18,911 nt of DNA from CAZPLZ01 sp964587525 (GCA_964587525.1 CAZPLZ010000054.1:1-18911), one strand, 5' to 3'. Shown: positions 1 through 8,419, numbered from the stretch's first letter. The notes: generated from the sequence alone by a model not told the origin. Numbers and translations: made by a program.

Positions 1-1
1 T

Positions 2-1789
2 GATTACCGGCTGCCGGACATCTACCCGCCCAACCCCGACCTGGGCACGTTCGAAGATTTCCGGAAACTGGCCGGCATGTGTAAGGAGCACGGCGTCCTC
101 TTCGCGCCGCATGATAACTACATCGACTATTACCCCGACGCCGCAGGGTACTCCTACGACCACATCGCCTTCACGGCTGATGGGCGGCCCGTCCGCGCCT
201 GGTACAACGAGTGGCGGCAGGCCCAGTCCTACCGCTGGCGGGCTGACCGGGTGCGGCCGTTCCTGGAGCGCAACCTGAAGTTGATCCGGAAGGGGATCGC
301 CCCGGACGCCTACTTCATCGATGTGTGGTCCTCGGTCGGCCCGTACGACTACTGGACCCAGGATGGGCAGTTCGTCAGCCGGCTTAAGACAAAGAAGATC
401 TGGGGCGAGGCGTTCGCCTGGATCCGACAACATCTGGATGGAGCGCCGCAGATTTCCGAGAGCGGCCACGATCAGTTGATCGGCTGGCTGGACGGGGCAC
501 AGACCAACCACCTGCGGGTGGGCATCCCACCGAAGGGGTACTATCAGTGGGCGGTCTGGCCGATTGGCTGCAAGGACGCGGAGCGGGTGCCCTGGTTCGA
601 CGCGGCGCACCACGACCGGTTCGTGCTGCACGGGGCGGGCTACGAATCCCGCTACGCCGCGGGGCTGGACAGCCGCATCCACGGCATTGACAGCGATGAC
701 TACATCACCACCGAGGTGCTGACCGGGCACCCGGCGATGGTGTCGAAACCCTTCGGGCGGAAGGTCGTGCGCAAATACTGGCTGCTGCATGAAGTCATGC
801 TCGGGCTGGCCCGCCAGCGCATCGACGATGTGGAGTTCGCCGGCGCCGACCTGCACCGGCAGCAAGTGCGCTGGGACAACGCCGGCGAGGTCTGGGTAAA
901 CCGCGGAGCCCAGGACTGGACCGTCAAAGGCCACCGGCTGCCACAGTTCGGCTTCTACGCCCGGATCCCGGTGAAGGGTGGGACCGCCGAAGCGGGGATT
1001 GAACGCCGGGACGGCGTGATCGTGGAATGGGCCCGCTCGCCGTCGACGCTGTACCTCAACGCCCGTCCGGTCATCAGGGGCTGCCGGTTGGCCGTGGAGA
1101 GCCTGGAATATGCAGGAGGGCGGAACTTCGCCCTAAAACTACGATGGGAAACCGAGAGGCCCTTTTCCAAGCGTTACCGCATCTTCGTCCACTTCACCGA
1201 CGCCTCGGGGGAGATTCGCTTCCAGGGGGACCATGACCCCCCCACTCCCACCACCGAATGGACCGGCACCGGGGAAACCGGCACGGACGTAGCCATTCCC
1301 AAGAAGTATGCGCCCGGCGAGGAATTTCACTTGCGGGCTGGCCTGTACCATCCGGACTCCGGGGAGCGGCCGGAGCTGGAAGGCGAAACCGATGGCGGGT
1401 GGCCGATCAAGCTTGGAACCATACATATAGAAGGGAAGAAGAACCGGGTCACCGGCGTCGCCTGGAAACCGGATGCGGCCAGGCCGGACCCCCGCTGGGC
1501 GCGGATGAACCCGGAAGGGAAGGCCGTCACCTTTGGGGCGGTGCGCACCAACGGCGCCTGCCGGATCAACCGAGAGGGCCAGGCGCTTATCGTGACGCCC
1601 CTTCCGCAGGGAGGCACGTTCACCGTTTATCTGCGCGCCAACGAGCTGCCGTGGAAACTCCCGGAGCCAAAATTCGTGGAAGCGATCAACGAGGACGGGG
1701 AAACCGCATGGCGGAGACCATTGCGCAAAGTCCGCGGCGAGATCGCGCTCACCTGCGAACCGGAGGTCTTCGCCTACCGGCTGCATTGA
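2..1789 (+). CDS. GH101/DUF5696-like TIM-barrel glycosidase, C-terminal part (5' end outside window)
   Basis: The reading frame is open from the first base, so this is a 5'-truncated gene; the ATG at 77 is internal, because the 25 codons before it read on smoothly. The visible 595 residues begin inside a (beta/alpha)8-type barrel. Counting from the codon at 2, D107 in YFIDVW and E153 in ISESGH resemble the nucleophile and acid/base region of GH101 endo-alpha-N-acetylgalactosaminidases and DUF5696 proteins. After the barrel there is an all-beta domain (about residues 370-480, with HFTDASGEIRFQ and the GLYHPDSGERPEL region), typical of accessory beta-sandwich domains in secreted glycosidases, and a short C-terminal beta domain. 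It converges on the sugar ABC transporter genes, so it may release the sugar they import. The exact substrate is not decided by what is visible. I am confident of a glycosidase-like fold and less sure of the family. Confidence 0.7.
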   Translation, partial: DYRLPDIYPPNPDLGTFEDFRKLAGMCKEHGVLFAPHDNYIDYYPDAAGYSYDHIAFTADGRPVRAWYNEWRQAQSYRWRADRVRPFLERNLKLIRKGIAPDAYFIDVWSSVGPYDYWTQDGQFVSRLKTKKIWGEAFAWIRQHLDGAPQISESGHDQLIGWLDGAQTNHLRVGIPPKGYYQWAVWPIGCKDAERVPWFDAAHHDRFVLHGAGYESRYAAGLDSRIHGIDSDDYITTEVLTGHPAMVSKPFGRKVVRKYWLLHEVMLGLARQRIDDVEFAGADLHRQQVRWDNAGEVWVNRGAQDWTVKGHRLPQFGFYARIPVKGGTAEAGIERRDGVIVEWARSPSTLYLNARPVIRGCRLAVESLEYAGGRNFALKLRWETERPFSKRYRIFVHFTDASGEIRFQGDHDPPTPTTEWTGTGETGTDVAIPKKYAPGEEFHLRAGLYHPDSGERPELEGETDGGWPIKLGTIHIEGKKNRVTGVAWKPDAARPDPRWARMNPEGKAVTFGAVRTNGACRINREGQALIVTPLPQGGTFTVYLRANELPWKLPEPKFVEAINEDGETAWRRPLRKVRGEIALTCEPEVFAYRLH

Positions 1790-1803
1790 GCGGGAGGACC
1801 GCG

Positions 1804-1821
1804 GGGCCTTCAGCCCGGCCC
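1804..1821. terminator. Weak hairpin between convergent genes
   Basis: GGGCC (1804-1808) and GGCCC (1817-1821) can pair around an 8-base loop in the 31-base gap between two convergent genes. It reaches the stop codon of the minus-strand permease gene. There is no clear T-run on either side, so it is only a possible shared terminator. Confidence 0.25.
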
Positions 1822-2657
1822 TATTTGATCGCGCCTTTCGTGAGCCCTGAAACGAAGTCCTTCTGGAAGAGGAAGAAAACAATCACCACCGGCAGGATGG
1901 ACATGACGGTGCCGGCCATGATCAGGCCGTAGTCGGTGGCGTAGACGCTGCGCAATTGCGCGAGCGCCACGGGCAGGGGCAGCTTCTCCTGGGTCCGCAG
2001 CACGATCTGAGGCCAGAGATAGCTGTTCCAGCTCCCGAGGAACGTGAGCAGGCTAAAGGCCCCCACCATGGGCCGGACCTGGGGGATGGCGATCTTCCAC
2101 CACAGCGTGAACTCTCCGGCGCCGTCGATGCGCGCCGCCTCCAGGAGCTCATCCGGCATGTTCTTGAAGGCCTGGCGGAACAGAAAGATCCCGAACACCG
2201 GCGCCATGCCCGGAACGATCAGCGCCCAGTAGGTGTCCATCCAATTCAGATAGTAAATGAGCTCGAACATGGGCCCAAGGAGCACTTCCCCGGGCAGCAT
2301 CATGGAAGCCAGCATCACCGCCATCAGGACTTTCTGGCCCGCAAACCGGTATTTGGCCAAGGCGAACCCTCCCATCGTACAGCCCAGCATCGCCACCAGC
2401 GTCGAGGCGGTGGCCAGGAACGCGCTGTTGAGCCCGTAGCGGAAGAACGCTGTTTCACGGAATAGTCTCAGATAATTCGCCGTGGTGATTTCCCGACCCC
2501 ACTCGGCCACCGGCGGCAGGAACATGTGCGTGAAGGTGTCGGTCTTGAGGCTGGCGATGAGCAACCACAGGAACGGCAAGAGGGTGAGTAGCGCTGCGCA
2601 ACCCAGGGCCAGATGGCCCGCAAAACTTATGACGGGATGGCGGCGGGGACCGGTCAT
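1821..2657 (-). CDS. Sugar ABC transporter permease, MalG/UgpE type
   Basis: A 278-aa inner-membrane permease for a carbohydrate importer of the CUT1 type. Several hydrophobic spans are visible (about residues 15-35, 78-100, 110-130, 143-162, 198-220 and 248-265). The cytoplasmic EAA loop that docks the ATPase is clear at residues 173-192 (EAARIDGAG followed by an IP pair). The N-terminal LLPFLWLLIASLKT and the LGSWNSYLWP segment are typical of MalG-family proteins. The start overlaps the upstream permease stop by 4 bases (ATGA type, 2654-2657), so translation is probably coupled. It is the last gene of a three-gene operon. No ATPase gene follows, so the transporter must use an MsmK/UgpC-like ATPase encoded elsewhere. 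The sugar is unknown; the neighbours suggest an oligosaccharide. Confidence 0.93.
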   Translation of the reverse strand: MTGPRRHPVISFAGHLALGCAALLTLLPFLWLLIASLKTDTFTHMFLPPVAEWGREITTANYLRLFRETAFFRYGLNSAFLATASTLVAMLGCTMGGFALAKYRFAGQKVLMAVMLASMMLPGEVLLGPMFELIYYLNWMDTYWALIVPGMAPVFGIFLFRQAFKNMPDELLEAARIDGAGEFTLWWKIAIPQVRPMVGAFSLLTFLGSWNSYLWPQIVLRTQEKLPLPVALAQLRSVYATDYGLIMAGTVMSILPVVIVFFLFQKDFVSGLTKGAIK

Positions 2658-3547
2658 GACGGCTTCAGCTCCCGGGTGAGCCTCAACTGCACGAGGGAAA
2701 CGGCGAACGTGATGAGGACCAGGGCCCAGCCGATCGCGGACGCGTACCCCAGATCACCGGTGTCGAACCCCGTCTGAAACAGGTACATGACGAGGGTGAG
2801 ACCCGCCTCCTTGGGCCCAGAGCCGTTGTTCAACAGGATGTAGGGCAGCTCGAACAGTTTGTAGGAGCCGATTGTGGAGACGATGATGACGAAGACCGCC
2901 ACGGGCTTGATCCCGGGCAGCGTCACATGCCAGAACTTTTCCCAGGCCCCAGCCCCGTCGATCTCTGCGGCCTCGTAGAGGTCCTGATCCACCGTCTGCA
3001 GGGCGGCCAGGAAGTAAATCATATTGAACCCCACATACATCCACATGGCGGTCAGGACCAGCGCGGGCATGACCAGGTTGGCGTCCCCCAGCCACCGGTT
3101 GTCGGGGTCCATCCCCAGGAAGAACGCAAAGAGCCGGTTGATGAGACCGTACCGCGGGGAGAACAGGGTGGCGAACAGCACAGCCACAAATACCTGACCC
3201 ATCAGGTGCGGCGAGAAGAAGGCCAGGCGGAAAAACTCCTTGCCCCGGACCCACCTGGAGTTCAGCAGCAGCGCCAGCCCCAGGGACAGGGGAAGCTGAA
3301 GAAATATCGAGGCCAGGGCGAAGACCGTGGTGTTGCGCAAGGCCCTCCAGAACGACGGGTCCTGGAACATGAAGGTGAAATTTCCCAGACCCACAAACAC
3401 GGAATGGCGGGCGCCGTGGGTCTGATGCAACGTCAACCACAGGGACTTCACCAGGGGATAAGCCATGAACAGCCCGAAGGAAAGGATAAAGGGCAGCAGG
3501 AACAGGTACGGGGCCGCCCGGTTGGTGCGCATGTGATTAAGGCTCAT
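2654..3547 (-). CDS. Sugar ABC transporter permease, MalF/UgpA type
   Basis: A 297-aa inner-membrane permease, partner of the MalG-type protein encoded directly downstream. The N-terminal segment (about residues 12-33, YLFLLPF and GLFMAYPLVKS) is a classic first span of this family. Further spans lie near 72-95, 113-130, 160-182, 213-228 and 265-287. The EAA loop is at residues 192-211 (EAAEIDGAG, ending in LP). The gene overlaps the binding-protein gene upstream by 11 bases and the MalG-type gene downstream by 4, so all three are one translationally coupled operon. A second Met at residue 6 is an alternative start. Substrate specificity cannot be read from the permease. Confidence 0.93.
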   Translation of the reverse strand: MSLNHMRTNRAAPYLFLLPFILSFGLFMAYPLVKSLWLTLHQTHGARHSVFVGLGNFTFMFQDPSFWRALRNTTVFALASIFLQLPLSLGLALLLNSRWVRGKEFFRLAFFSPHLMGQVFVAVLFATLFSPRYGLINRLFAFFLGMDPDNRWLGDANLVMPALVLTAMWMYVGFNMIYFLAALQTVDQDLYEAAEIDGAGAWEKFWHVTLPGIKPVAVFVIIVSTIGSYKLFELPYILLNNGSGPKEAGLTLVMYLFQTGFDTGDLGYASAIGWALVLITFAVSLVQLRLTRELKPS

Positions 3548-4964
3548 AGAACGGAAGCCGCGACACCTGGAGCTCGACGATCCCGGAGATCTTCTTCAAT
3601 TCCCCCTGGATGAAGGCCCGCAACCCCTCCAGATTCTTGGCGCGCTGGGACTCGTACCACTTGCCGCTGTTGTCGATCACCTCGCCCAGCTTGACGCTCA
3701 CCAGGCTGGTGAACGGCGTGTTCTGGACGGGGGGCACATCCGGGGCCAGGGAGATAAAGAGTCTCCCAACACGCTGGCCGCCGAAATACGGTTCAGGCCG
3801 GTTAAACACCGGCAGGGTCCAGGCCTCCCTGAGCGGGGGAATAATCCCGGTCGTAGCGTACCGCTCAGCCAGATCTTCCGCGTTGAAATACAGGTGCACC
3901 AGGAGATCCCAGGCCAGCTCGGGATCTTTGCAAATCTTGGAAATTCCCATCATGGTTCCCCCCCAGGTGCTGAGCCGGCGCCCCCCCTTCTCCCAAGCGG
4001 GCAGCGGCATGACCCGCAGCATGCCCCCGGCCTTGGGGATGTCCTGCTTGAACACCCCGATGCGCCAGTCCGGCAGCCAGAGGGCGCACAGATAGCCATC
4101 CATGACCGCCTGGGTCAGAATCGCCCCACCCCCCAGGCTGGTGCCGATCTTCTCGGGGCCCGCCACCATGCGGATGTACGTGACCAGCGAATCCAGGAGG
4201 ACAGGATCATCCAGGGCGAGGGAGCCATCGCTCCGGAAGTAGAAAAACTCCCTCTGCTTGAGCATGATCTCGAACAGATAGGCGGAGCTTGGATCAAGCT
4301 CGATGGCATAACGGTCGGGCCGGCCGTCCCCATCCAGGTCCACCGTGAGGCGTTGCCCCAGCCGGATAAAGTCCTCCCACGTCTCGATCTCATTGACCTC
4401 GACCCCCGCCTGTTCGAACAAATCATGCCGGTACGCCAGGGCGAGCGGATGGACATCGTGGGGCACCCCGAAGATACGCCCCCGGGTGGTGTAGGCGGTG
4501 AACCTTGACGGCACCATCTGGTCGTAGAGGCCGGTCTCTTTCAGCCTGTCGGTCAGGTCCATGAACCCCAAGTCCTCGAGCGGGCCTGCGAAAAATGTCC
4601 CCGCCTTGCTGATCTCGATCTCCACCATGTCCGGGATACCCTTGCCGGCGATGAAGCCAGCGTGCAGTCCCTGGTGGAGGGCCTGGTAGGAGATGAGCTG
4701 CATGTCCACCGTGACGCCGGGGTGGCGTTTGAGAAAGGACGGCAGCACTTTCTTGTAGGACTCGTAATGTGGCTGGGCAAAGGTCCAGAACTCCAGGTTC
4801 GCTTTGGGTTTCCTCGGCTGGAGCATAATCCCCAGGAAGGAGAGCATGCAGATCACCAGGAGAAACAGCATCGCCTTGCCCGGCGGGAAGAAATCGTCCA
4901 AAGCCTGAAACCAGGACGTTCCGGGTTTCGTCTCGTCCGAGCCCATCTTCAACTGAGACATCAT
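3537..4964 (-). CDS. Extracellular sugar-binding protein of ABC importer, membrane-anchored
   Basis: A 475-aa family-1 type solute-binding protein, first gene of the importer operon. About 30 polar residues precede one hydrophobic span (about 31-49), with no lipobox Cys and no obvious signal-peptidase site, so it looks tethered by an uncleaved anchor. The mature part begins with LEFWTFAQPH, the usual first strand of the fold, and later has ETWEDFIRLGQRL and AWDLLVHLYF, typical of sugar-binding proteins. Residues 209-217 (DLDGDGRPD) form a calcium-loop-like insertion. The start is a double Met (4964 and 4961) with no obvious Shine-Dalgarno site. It is divergent from the small secreted protein gene to its right, with only 52 bases between. 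The ligand is unknown. Confidence 0.9.
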   Translation of the reverse strand: MMSQLKMGSDETKPGTSWFQALDDFFPPGKAMLFLLVICMLSFLGIMLQPRKPKANLEFWTFAQPHYESYKKVLPSFLKRHPGVTVDMQLISYQALHQGLHAGFIAGKGIPDMVEIEISKAGTFFAGPLEDLGFMDLTDRLKETGLYDQMVPSRFTAYTTRGRIFGVPHDVHPLALAYRHDLFEQAGVEVNEIETWEDFIRLGQRLTVDLDGDGRPDRYAIELDPSSAYLFEIMLKQREFFYFRSDGSLALDDPVLLDSLVTYIRMVAGPEKIGTSLGGGAILTQAVMDGYLCALWLPDWRIGVFKQDIPKAGGMLRVMPLPAWEKGGRRLSTWGGTMMGISKICKDPELAWDLLVHLYFNAEDLAERYATTGIIPPLREAWTLPVFNRPEPYFGGQRVGRLFISLAPDVPPVQNTPFTSLVSVKLGEVIDNSGKWYESQRAKNLEGLRAFIQGELKKISGIVELQVSRLPFYEP

Positions 4965-5028
4965 AACACTCGGCCTGCAGCCAGAGGGTTACAGCAGTGG
5001 GGCGCTTTCTGAGATAATGGGCGCATCA
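4965..5028. promoter_or_regulatory. Divergent promoter region between importer operon and secreted protein
   Basis: This short gap must hold the promoters for both the minus-strand importer operon and the plus-strand secreted protein. On the plus strand GATAAT (5013-5018) resembles a -10 box and lies 10 bases before the ATG at 5029. That would favour 5029 over 5017 as the true start, on a nearly leaderless message. No convincing -35 box was found and no operator was recognised. Confidence 0.3.
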
Positions 5029-5772
5029 ATGGCAAACTCAACCGCATGTAATGATCGGACGAACTTGTTTGCGACGGTGGCATGTGCCGCCGCCCTGCTC
5101 ATGCCAGTTGCTATGATCGCAGCGGAGGAAAAAACTATGGAGAACGGCAAGATTCAGCTGACCTATGACTTCAACGATGCCAGCCAGTTTGCATCTTGGC
5201 AGGTCGGACCCACGGACAAGGAGAAGGACGGCACCTGGAACTATGGTGATCACCCGGTCTCGTGGACATGGCAGCAGGAACACGGCCGGGTGCGCGGGAA
5301 CGGCGGATACCTCCTGCTGCCCCAGCGTTTGTCAGGCCATCAACCCATTGTGGTGGAGTTCATCGTCGGCAAGGACAATGGCAATGTCCATTGCGGCCTG
5401 TTTACCGGTGAGCCAAGCTTCACCGCCAAATCAGGAGGCTTTTACTTCAACGCCGGCGGATGCAGCAAGAGCTTCACGAGCATGGCCCAGGATGGCGAGT
5501 GGTTCGCGGAAAAGCAGTTGCCGTTTCAGAAGGGGTTCTACCCCATTCGGGTGACCTATATTCCGAACGTCGAAGCTGAGACCGTCAATCTCAAGTACTC
5601 GGTCAATGGGGAAACCTATTTCGAGGTTACACGGCCTTTGTCAAAGAACGCGGATGACGGCCTGCGCTTCGCCTTTCTTTCCGGCTGGATCGGGGGCGGT
5701 TATTCCGTGGACAGGGTCTCGATCAACGGCACGGCTGTCCCGGCGCAGGAAACGGCCCAAGCGACTCAATAA
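5017..5772 (+). CDS. Small secreted beta-sandwich (concanavalin-like) protein
   Basis: A 251-aa protein with an N-terminal signal peptide: a hydrophobic run at about residues 18-36 ending in MIAA before EEK. A second ATG at 5029 keeps the signal peptide and may be the true start (247 aa). The rest is rich in beta strands and aromatic residues (the QLTYDFND start, the WSWQQEH-like stretch, GFYFNAGG, LRFAFLSGWIGGGYSVD, VSINGTAVP). This resembles the concanavalin/LamG-like modules of DUF1080-type and other planctomycete-like secreted proteins. No catalytic pair is evident, so a glycan-binding role is as likely as hydrolysis. It is divergent from the importer operon, fitting a role in capturing the imported sugar outside the cell. 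Its stop codon overlaps the 3' end of the next gene on the other strand. Confidence 0.65.
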   Translation: MGASMANSTACNDRTNLFATVACAAALLMPVAMIAAEEKTMENGKIQLTYDFNDASQFASWQVGPTDKEKDGTWNYGDHPVSWTWQQEHGRVRGNGGYLLLPQRLSGHQPIVVEFIVGKDNGNVHCGLFTGEPSFTAKSGGFYFNAGGCSKSFTSMAQDGEWFAEKQLPFQKGFYPIRVTYIPNVEAETVNLKYSVNGETYFEVTRPLSKNADDGLRFAFLSGWIGGGYSVDRVSINGTAVPAQETAQATQ

Positions 5773-7202
5773 TCGAGCCTGCGCACCCCCAGCGCAAGAT
5801 CCTCGGCAAACGGGGGAGATTTCAAGGTACGCATCGGGCCAGAGTGTTCAATGCGTTCGGATTTTTCCACCTTCCCGGTAGCTGGACTGAGCCACCTGAC
5901 CGTGTATGAGCCAGCAGGAACTGCAAGCTTGAGATTCACGCGGTGTCGTTTGACTCCCTCTTCGAGTTTCCGCTTGAGTGCGGGCTGAAAGACCACTTCC
6001 GCCCCCTTCCCGACCGGCGCATGGATGTACACCGCATAGGCCTCGCCGCGCCGGATCAGGGCCTGAACCGAAAACCCCTTCGGAACGCCGCCTTTAATCA
6101 CGGAGACATCGGGTCGCATCGTAACAAAATCAAATCCGTTGATGAATTTCTTGAGGATGCCCAGTTGATGCCGTAAGTTCCTGCTGCCACCGCCTGGGGA
6201 AGCATAGGTCTTGAACGTGCCTCGAGGGTGCTTCGGCGTGAAGGAGTAATCCAGATTGTTGTAGAGCGCCCCTCCAGCCAGGATGAAATCCCAGCCTTCT
6301 GTTCGATAGATGACGTCAGCTTTTCCCCTGAATCCTGTCTCGTTCTCCCCGATGGGCTTCCTGAGCCCCCTGTTCATGGCCACCACGTCCGGCGGGACAC
6401 AGTAGTGGAAGTTGAAAATCGACACCCGCGGATTGGGCTTCACAATCTTCGCCCGGTGGTTGGCCACGTTCAGCGAGATCAAGTGCTTGCGCTTCCATGA
6501 CCGCTCCGCCTCCACGATGGCGTCCACAATGCGATCCTGCCACTGAGAGGAGACAACGCCAGCATACGGCTCGTTGCAGATCTCGTAGTACAGATTGTCG
6601 AAGCCTTTGAGTTCCCGGACAATTTTTTGAGTCACCGCCACCTGGACTCCGGTCAAGGCCCGATGCTTGAGGTTGTAGACTTCTTCGCGCGGACACTGGC
6701 CGATTCCATTGACATTGTTCCGCGCGTTCATCGGACACACCTCCCACAGGGACTCCTCATACCAGGGGCAGAACAGGTTCAGCTCCACCACCACAGCGCG
6801 ACGGGCGGCGTGTCGCATGAAACTCTTCAACCGGCGGAAATAGGCCGGATTCCATCTGGTCAGATCATATTTATTCCCGCCACCAACAGCGCCCGGTTTC
6901 GTGGTGCGCGGCCACGGGCAGATGTACCGGCCGGGCTTCGGAGCCAGCGGATTGTCGGTGATGTTAAACGAACCCGGAAGTTCATGATAAACACCCGAGA
7001 ACACCCGGGTGTGGTTGAGCCCATGCGCGTACAGCTCGTCCAGATAGGTTTTGTAATTGAAATCCAGGTTCAGGACCGCGCCGTAGTGCTCGGCGGACGT
7101 GATCAGAATCGTCGGCTTGCCACGAAACAGAAAGTAACGGGGATTGTCCGGATGCAGAGCCATGGACTCTCTGTCACGAAGCGAACCTTTAAGTTGCATC
7201 AT
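5766..7202 (-). CDS. GH5-like TIM-barrel glycoside hydrolase (DUF4038/clan-A-like)
   Basis: About 478 aa from the ATG at 7202. The N-terminus (HPDNPRYFLFRGKPTILIT) is the strand that opens DUF4038/GH5-like barrels. The clan GH-A acid/base is visible as E211 in YYEICNEPYAG, and the nucleophile is probably E288 (or E286) in PIGENETGF near strand 7. A C-terminal beta-sandwich (about residues 385-475, ending in a GSYTVRWLSPATGKV-type module) follows. No signal peptide is visible, so it may act in the cytoplasm on imported oligosaccharides, or the true start may differ. The frame can open at a GTG at 7232, but 7202 is preferred because it sits 12 bases after a TATCAT element, as at 11797. An ATG at 7163 is a further alternative. 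The gene is divergent from the M14 peptidase gene and overlaps the preceding plus-strand gene by 7 bases at its 3' end. Confidence 0.75.
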   Translation of the reverse strand: MMQLKGSLRDRESMALHPDNPRYFLFRGKPTILITSAEHYGAVLNLDFNYKTYLDELYAHGLNHTRVFSGVYHELPGSFNITDNPLAPKPGRYICPWPRTTKPGAVGGGNKYDLTRWNPAYFRRLKSFMRHAARRAVVVELNLFCPWYEESLWEVCPMNARNNVNGIGQCPREEVYNLKHRALTGVQVAVTQKIVRELKGFDNLYYEICNEPYAGVVSSQWQDRIVDAIVEAERSWKRKHLISLNVANHRAKIVKPNPRVSIFNFHYCVPPDVVAMNRGLRKPIGENETGFRGKADVIYRTEGWDFILAGGALYNNLDYSFTPKHPRGTFKTYASPGGGSRNLRHQLGILKKFINGFDFVTMRPDVSVIKGGVPKGFSVQALIRRGEAYAVYIHAPVGKGAEVVFQPALKRKLEEGVKRHRVNLKLAVPAGSYTVRWLSPATGKVEKSERIEHSGPMRTLKSPPFAEDLALGVRRLDY

Positions 7203-7242
7203 CTCGCGTGGGCTATGATACCTCCATGGCACTGAGAATCAA
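7203..7242. promoter_or_regulatory. Candidate bidirectional promoter with shared 12-base element
   Basis: TATGATACCTCC lies at 7214-7225, directly before the ATG at 7226. Read on the minus strand it is GGAGGTATCATA, 11 bases before the ATG at 7202. The core TATGATA/TATCATA is a -10-like box on both strands. On the minus strand TTGATT (7242-7237) lies 16 bases upstream of TATCAT and could be the -35 box. The identical 12-mer recurs at 11774-11785 between another divergent pair. Confidence 0.5.
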
Positions 7243-8383
7243 CACCAAGGTTCCATACGGCAACGCCTGTGATGTCGCCGTGCATGAAGGTCGCGATATG
7301 ACGGTAGTCGAGTTCGTAGCGGACCCGCATGGTGGGCCGGAGACACTGTGGTTCTGCTTCCGTATGGTGCGCGATTCCCCGGCCACAGAAAAACCAACAC
7401 CGGTCAAGCTCGTGCTCAAGAACACCCCGACGATGCTCGGCGGCGGATCATACGATGACGAAAAACCCCAACATATCCGGCCCGTCATCCGGTACGGCGA
7501 CCGGGAGTGGGACCGGCTGGGGCCGGGAGAGGTCGAACGACACCCGGACGGCCGGGTGGACGTCGCGTGGACCATCCCGGAACCAACCCCGACCATGGAG
7601 GTGGCGGTCTGCTACCCGTATGGACCTCCAGATGTGGAAGCGATGGTCAACGAAACGAGCGGCGTGTGGCGGACGGACACGATCGGCGCCAGCCAGGGTG
7701 GAAGGCCGCTGATCCGGCTGAGCAACGCATACGGTAAATCCGGGAGCGAGCGTCCGGGGTTGTACCTGGTGGCCAGGCAGCACTCCGGCGAAACTTCCGG
7801 ATCATGGACCCTGGACGGCGCGCTGCGGGAATTCGCCTCAGCGGGCGACCGCGCGCCGCTGGTCTGGTGCGTGCCGCTTTCGAACATCGACGGGGTTGAA
7901 GGCGGCGACTACGGCAAAGACAACTTTCCCTATGATCTCAACCGGGCCTGGGGCAAGCCGGCGATGCGGCATGAAACGCTTGTGATCAAACAGGATCTCA
8001 ACCAGTGGAAGGCCCGCTGCCAGCCAGCGATGGTCATCGATTTTCATTCCCCCGGGCTCTGCGAAGCTGAAGGATTCTACTGCTTGGCGGCCGGTCTCAA
8101 GAAGGGTAGCCCGCGCTACAAGGCCATCAAGCCCTCGGTGGACCTTTTCGCCCAAGCGCTGCAGGAGCTGTACGTGGCCAGCCGCAAGCCGTCGTTGAAC
8201 CCGTATCCCACCCGCTGGATCACGCCCAACCTCTCAAGCTATAGCTGGGACGATTTACAGATTCCCGGGGTGACCCTTGAATGTCCCTATGCCCTGGCGG
8301 GCTCCACCGTGCTGACGCGCGAGAAGTACCAGGAAGCCGGCCGGCGCCTCGCTGCCGCGCTCGTCAAACACCTGGCTTCTTGA
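7226..8383 (+). CDS. M14-family zinc carboxypeptidase, cytosolic-carboxypeptidase-like
   Basis: 385 aa from the ATG at 7226; a GTG at 7208 would add six residues but would run into the promoter element. It is a zinc metallopeptidase expected to trim C-terminal or side-chain residues from peptides. The M14 zinc ligands are visible as H186 and E189 in RQHSGE and H274 in DFHSP. NRAWG at 239-243 matches the substrate-binding Asn-Arg motif, and E352 in VTLECP is the likely catalytic Glu. An N-terminal beta domain (about residues 10-140, with LWFCFRM) matches the domain that precedes the peptidase in cytosolic carboxypeptidases (AGBL/CCP type). No signal peptide is seen. It is divergent from the GH5-like gene, with which it appears to share a promoter. 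The substrate is unknown; the setting suggests a glycopeptide or amide-linked glycan, but this is inference. Confidence 0.82.
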   Translation: MALRINTKVPYGNACDVAVHEGRDMTVVEFVADPHGGPETLWFCFRMVRDSPATEKPTPVKLVLKNTPTMLGGGSYDDEKPQHIRPVIRYGDREWDRLGPGEVERHPDGRVDVAWTIPEPTPTMEVAVCYPYGPPDVEAMVNETSGVWRTDTIGASQGGRPLIRLSNAYGKSGSERPGLYLVARQHSGETSGSWTLDGALREFASAGDRAPLVWCVPLSNIDGVEGGDYGKDNFPYDLNRAWGKPAMRHETLVIKQDLNQWKARCQPAMVIDFHSPGLCEAEGFYCLAAGLKKGSPRYKAIKPSVDLFAQALQELYVASRKPSLNPYPTRWITPNLSSYSWDDLQIPGVTLECPYALAGSTVLTREKYQEAGRRLAAALVKHLAS

Positions 8384-8389
8384 TTTCCA

Positions 8390-8419
8390 CTGCTCACCCC
8401 TGTCAAGCAGAAAGTTTTT
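8390..8419 (+). terminator. Possible Rho-independent terminator
   Basis: CTGCT (8390-8394) pairs with AGCAG (8406-8410), followed closely by a run of five T (8415-8419). The stem is short. It sits just after the peptidase stop codon, within the 57-base gap before the next plus-strand gene. The same gap ends in AAAAGG directly before the ATG at 8441, too close to be a normal Shine-Dalgarno site. Confidence 0.3.

Noticed and set aside
1139..1932. Overlapping ORFs on both strands (1139-1882 minus, 1258-1932 plus) inside the first glycosidase gene
   Set aside because: They are frame shadows of high-G+C coding DNA, with Arg/Gly/Pro-rich translations and no recognisable domain.
7208..7232. GTG starts at 7208 (plus) and 7232 (minus) that would make the two divergent genes overlap
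   Set aside because: Each would read through the shared promoter-like element; the ATGs at 7226 and 7202 have consistent spacing to it and lose no conserved sequence.
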